This document shows positions 47,053-64,000 of a stretch of 64,000 nucleotides of DNA, piece after piece (position 1 is the first letter of the stretch; each line of letters begins with the position of its first letter). The notes under the pieces were generated by a model. It was not told where the DNA came from. It searched no databases and saw only the letters and a program-made list of their open reading frames with translations. Source of the stretch: Littorina saxatilis (taxonomy: Eukaryota; Mollusca; Gastropoda; Littorinimorpha; Littorinidae); NCBI RefSeq assembly GCF_037325665.1, contig NC_090258.1:41297852-41361851 (forward strand), in the 5' to 3' direction. A program made the position numbers and the translations under genes.

Positions 47053-47813
47053 TGGACCTAGCTACTCACACCTTTTCAATAGATGATTTGGAGTCAATTA
47101 AGTCTGTAAAAGATAATTGGTGAAAGTGTAAAGTTCATGCTAGCCTGAGATCAAATCACATGCTTGAGCGGTCATGTATAGAGTCATGCAACAACAATTA
47201 AAACATAATGCTGACAGAGTATATATGTGGAGCTTATATAGCCCTTACAGGAACACACACATGCACGCACGCACACACGCACACACACACACACACACAA
47301 ACACATGTGCACACACACACACACACACGCACACCAGAGCACACACACCACATATTGCACAATCAACCAGAATATTAAATTACTAAGTTCTGACACACCC
47401 ACCTTGCATTCAGCACACCAAAACTGCCTGGATGTATATGACATATGCACCCTCTTATCAAAAGCCGCTATCTCTGTAACAAGAAAACAGCGAACATTAA
47501 ACTATATCGACAAGCTTGGCGGCCCACTGATAACTGTTGCAACAAATAATTTCAGCAGTCTTGAACTAAGACCGGTCCTGGAGAGAACAAAAGAGACCGC
47601 ATAAAGCAGTTGAGAATATATATAAACCCAGGTCAGTGGCAATGTTTGTTTGCACTTTGCACTCAAATTGCAGTGACAAAGTTACACCATCGCTAATCTG
47701 ACCACAGGCGGAAGGTATCGTCCACTGGACTACTACTATCACAGAACAAGAGGCGAAGCCTTCAAGGCTCACGTAAGAAATCGACAAACAGTAACACAAA
47801 CTCAATCATTCCG

Positions 47814-47911
<98 letters not shown>

Positions 47912-49080
47912 ACACACACACACAGTAAGCATTCATGTGAAACTGTGCAAGAAAGCGAGACCCTGGATCTGCCAATTAGTCTCGGCCCGCTCACAATAAC
48001 AATGACCGAGACTTTCAGTAATTCCTTTGCGTGACGTCTAACCCTCTTACGTCATAATGTGACGTCTTCAAATAGTTTCTATCACACACGTCAAACACTT
48101 TTGACCGAGACGTAATCTTCTTATGCGAGCTTTATCCATAGACTCGGAAATGTTAAAGTTTCTATCACACACACACGCACGCACGCACGCACGCACGCAC
48201 AGACAGACAAAGTTTATCATCGCATAGGCTACACTTACGTGAGCCAAAAACTACTTTCTGTGATAGTAGTAGTCCAGTGGACGATACCTTCCGCCTGTGA
48301 TCTGACCATCCCTCTTCATACACACGTGCTTATATGTGTGTCCTTTTCCGCGTCGGATATCATGTGCAGTCTCTGTCACGGGATAATGCCGCTGAACAAT
48401 ACAAAACAACATCTGTTCTGTTGTTTTCTGTAGTCACAAGATTCAGTCAGCGCACAAAAAGCGTCTGCTCTGCTTCGTTGTTTGATATGCGCACACAATA
48501 CAACTCTGTAAAATTTTGGAACCTAAAAACATAGGCTTGATTTAGTCGTTTGTGAAACGTCTAAAATACAAATATCAGTATGAGGGTGTTTAAAACGCAT
48601 ATGCACGAACAATTATTTGATGACAGTTAATAATCTTGACAAAAAATAAGGAGCGCACAAAACTTTGGTGGACATATTTTCATGTAGTTTTGTATTCGGC
48701 ACACATACTGTAGCAAATACTATCCAATGAAAGTCCAGTATTTCTGTAACCTCTTGACTGTAAATTCCAGCGGAAGTTGATGATCGTTGCTACAGAAGCC
48801 GATTGTAATTTTGTCTTTTTGCGGGGATATTTGATACATTTGTACCTTCTGGGTCCTTTTTCCAAGCATGAACTACGGCTGGTATGGTGAAGCTTCGTTT
48901 TTCACGTCTGTGACAACTTTGTAAATTCAACGGAAAGGTATTTTTGCCTTGATAAGTTGATTGCCACCTGCCATCCTTGCCTTTTGAGTTTTGACTTCAG
49001 GTTTGTTGAGTTGAAAAACAATGGTTTTATTTTTTTATTGAGTTGAGTCGAGTCAAGCAGATGTAAGACTGTCAATTATT
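47053..49080. promoter_or_regulatory. Divergent intergenic region upstream of arylsulfatase and CCDC13
   Basis: On the minus strand, CTTTTACAG|ACTT at 47104 may be a 5'-UTR acceptor for arylsulfatase. (CA)n tracts lie at 47250-47345 and 47817-47925 and a (GCAC)n at 48174-48200. A 50-bp inverted repeat (47695-47746 versus 48257-48307, GATAGTAGTAGTCCAGTGGA) brackets the second tract. Several ACGTCA/TGACGTC words occur at 48030-48075. No core promoter could be placed. Confidence 0.4.
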
Positions 49081-49094
49081 CTCTCTCTCTCTCT

Positions 49095-49179
<85 letters not shown>

Positions 49180-49201
49180 TCTCTCTCTCTCCCTCTCTCT
49201 T
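49081..49201. repeat. (CT)n microsatellite
   Basis: About 120 bp, directly abutting the 5' end of the truncated LINE. Confidence 0.95.
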
Positions 49202-49202
49202 A

Positions 49203-49906
49203 ACCCAAAGAAAACCAAATATATGATAATTACAACTAGACAAAAACGACAGAATTTTACCTCAACTGGTCCCGATTTAATGATTGACGGCAATATAGTG
49301 GAAAAAGTCGACCATCACAAAGTTCTAGGTGTCCACATCGATAACAACCTGTCTTGGTCAACTCACATTGAACAACTTAGTAAATTAGTGTCAAAGAAAG
49401 TGTACCTCTTATCTAGAATTAAACACTTCCTTAATTGTCAAGCCAGGAAGTTATTTTTCACTGCTCATATTCAGTCTCTTATTGATTACGCATCCACTCT
49501 ATGGGACTCTGCAAGTGATAATTCCCTAAAGCTACTCAGCAGATTACACAAAAGAGCGCTAAAAGTAGTATTACTCAAACAGACTACTCTCACCGACTCA
49601 GACTACATCAACATAGGGGTCCTACCTCTGAAGTCAAGAATGAATTACAACAAAGGAATAATGATGCATAAAATTATGACAGAAAATGCACCCGAAACCA
49701 TTTGCTCAAAGTTCTCTTTGAAGAATTCGCACCACTTTATAAAACTAAACACTCCTCTTCCTAGGATAGACCTATTTAAATCAAGTCTTGTTTATTCAGG
49801 AAGCAGCCTCTGGAACGCTCTTCCGGACGCCCTGCGGCAATCCACCAACACAGATTCTTTTAGAACCAAATATTCTTTCCATTTAATGAACTCTATGAAC
49901 AAATAA
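49203..49906 (+). pseudogene. Reverse transcriptase C-terminal fragment
   Basis: [17 protein letters not shown], then KVDHHKVLGVHIDNNLSWST, HIEQLSKLVSKKVYLLSRIK, SLIDYASTLWDSAS, LLSRLHKRALKVV and the tail YSGSSLWNALPDALRQSTNT + DSFRTKYSFHL. These are the usual thumb and connecting blocks after the polymerase core in LINE ORF2. The YxDD catalytic block is absent because of 5' truncation, so it is inactive. Confidence 0.92.
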
Positions 49907-50300
49907 ACTTGATTGGTATGTTTTCTTTGTATACAGTTGTTCATTATCGGAATTATGGTTTATTGTGACAAAATCACGAAGATTTGGCTCTGTAATACAT
50001 TGTTTTGCTGAGCTAATGTATTGTTGGGTTACTTTCCGTTTATCTTCATTGCTTTACACCCAATTTTGAACACTACCTTATGATCTACAATGCTTCTACA
50101 TAATGCGCTTCATGTACATAAACTTATATGTTCTACCATTAATGTTTTTATGTAACCTTTTTTTCCCTAGTCATAGTTATAGTAAAATAGTTTAGTCCCT
50201 CTTTAGGGCGAGGGCCAGATGCAAAAAAGCATATCTATGCTTATTCTTGTCACCCTCGAAAAATAAAGATTTGTCATTGTCATTGTCATTGTCTCTCTCT
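49203..50300 (+). mobile_element. 5'-truncated LINE (non-LTR retrotransposon) with 3' repeat tail
   Basis: It contains the C-terminal part of a reverse transcriptase and a roughly 370-bp 3' UTR ending AAAAATAAAGATTTGTCATT + GTCATTGTCATTG. The short tandem tail instead of poly(A) is typical of CR1/L2/Nimb-like LINEs. The 5' end is cut within the polymerase next to (CT)n. The frame is open for 230 codons, so the insertion is young. Confidence 0.88.
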
Positions 50301-50392
50301 CTCTCTATCTTGTCAAAAGATATGTACTGTACTTTCTCATTTTCATTCTGAGTTTGACCAGAGAAGAAAAATGATCGTGTTGTGAATAGTGG

Positions 50393-50412
50393 GGGGGGGG
50401 GGGGGGGGGGGC
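50393..50412. repeat. G homopolymer run
   Basis: About 20 consecutive G. Similar runs occur at 46371-46388 and 63334-63345. Confidence 0.9.
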
Positions 50413-50671
50413 ATTGATCAGAGTGGGTGCTCACGGTGCTGATTTCATTCACACGTGAATGGAAAGTCAGGCAACTGAACACACCTTCAAAGTTCAAACT
50501 CTTTTAATTCTTTTTACCTCTGATCTCTCTTGACTGCATTAATTGCAGCATCATCGCAATGATTATGATGATAAAATGATGAGTGGGCAAAACTTAATTA
50601 ACAGTGTGATGTCAATGTCAGGCAGTATTCACGAGGCCCCTCCACAGCCAGGGTGACGGACAAGCAGGAGG

Positions 50672-63683
<13,012 letters not shown>

Positions 63684-63754
63684 GTATGTCATGAGACCTT
63701 CTTCCTTTTCTTCTTTTTCTTCTTCTTCTTCTTCTTCTTCTTCTTCTGCGTTCC

Positions 63755-63795
63755 GGTTAGCTGTGCAGAGAGAGGCGCCAGAGAGGAAAACCAAT
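63755..63795 (+). pseudogene. Truncated copy of a CCDC13 exon edge, downstream of the exon
   Basis: TAGCTGTGCAG|AGAGAGGCGC + CAGAGAGGAAAACC repeats the acceptor and first 24 or so bases of exon 63607 (TGTGCAG|AGAGAGGCATCAGAGAGAAAGAA). It lies after the exon's donor, separated by a (TTC)n tract at 63700-63747. Confidence 0.8.
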
Positions 63796-63921
63796 TTCTT
63801 GGGTTTTTTTGTAATCGTTCTTTGATTTAACTGTAATGCTTCTGTAAGTGTAAGCATAACTTAGGCGTCTTTTTTGTTTTCTTTTTATCTCCCCTTATAC
63901 TTTTTGTGTAACTTTGTTTCC

Positions 63922-64000
63922 TTTTTACATTTAGTCAAGCCGAGCGTGACCCGTCTCGGTATTCTGCTAGCCCAGACTTACTACATTTAGTCTTGGTGAT
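63922..64000 (+). mobile_element. Start of another TTTTTACATTTAGTCAAG-type repeat
   Basis: The first 19 bp match the 900-bp repeat, then the sequence diverges (CCGAGCGTGACCCGTCTCGG). It is cut by the window edge, so it may be a different family with a shared end. Confidence 0.5.

Overview
The window is animal nuclear DNA, most probably from a marine gastropod close to the periwinkles (Littorinidae). This rests on short exons in long introns with GT-AG borders, protein similarity to animal genes, very dense microsatellites, tRNA-headed SINEs, and an about 900-bp repeat starting with TTTAGTCAAG that I associate with Littorina-type genomes. The species name is an inference.

Four genes can be built by hand from exon borders and reading phase. 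(1) Minus strand, 389-12590: a probable gene for a large acidic protein with two zinc fingers, a Crypton-like tyrosine-recombinase domain and a C-terminal 12-residue repeat. Six candidate exons join in phase, but linking the 5' exons to the recombinase exon is inference. One 594-bp exon is present twice through a recent 1,173-bp tandem duplication. (2) Plus strand, 13110-26822: ten exons coding the complete catalytic domain of a PDE11-type cyclic nucleotide phosphodiesterase. The GAF-domain exons are not in the window. (3) Minus strand, 36562-47052: a complete eight-exon secreted/lysosomal arylsulfatase (B/I/J type, 578 residues). (4) Plus strand, 50672 to beyond the right edge: the first nine coding exons of CCDC13, a coiled-coil centriolar-satellite/ciliary protein. 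Genes 1 and 2 are head to head (about 0.5 kb apart), as are genes 3 and 4 (about 3.6 kb).

The rest is intron and intergenic DNA packed with mobile elements and tandem repeats: a pogo/Tigger-like DNA transposon with TA duplications (8967-10282) inside an older inverted-repeat element; several MITE families (three hAT-like copies share 5-bp target duplications; a CAGTGG... family; several long foldbacks); SINEs with clear target duplications at 15461, 39600, 41820 and 58210; a 5'-truncated LINE at 49203-50300; a polyadenylated retroposed fragment at 13308-13514; and (GT)n, (GA)n, (TTC)n and minisatellite arrays.

The most striking signal is a recurring structure: the edge of a real exon, with its splice acceptor or donor, has been copied one to seven times into the neighbouring intron, and only the copy next to the rest of the coding sequence is complete. 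It occurs at up to nine exons in three of the genes (clearest at 19325-19695, 21940-22571, 22725-23975, 58838-59071 and 59549-60400), next to the whole-exon duplication in gene 1. Several junctions lie at short microhomologies. A second unusual structure is a run of about 36 copies of a 23-bp unit (60841-61670), each with a match to the tRNA A-box promoter, ending in a tRNA-headed SINE.
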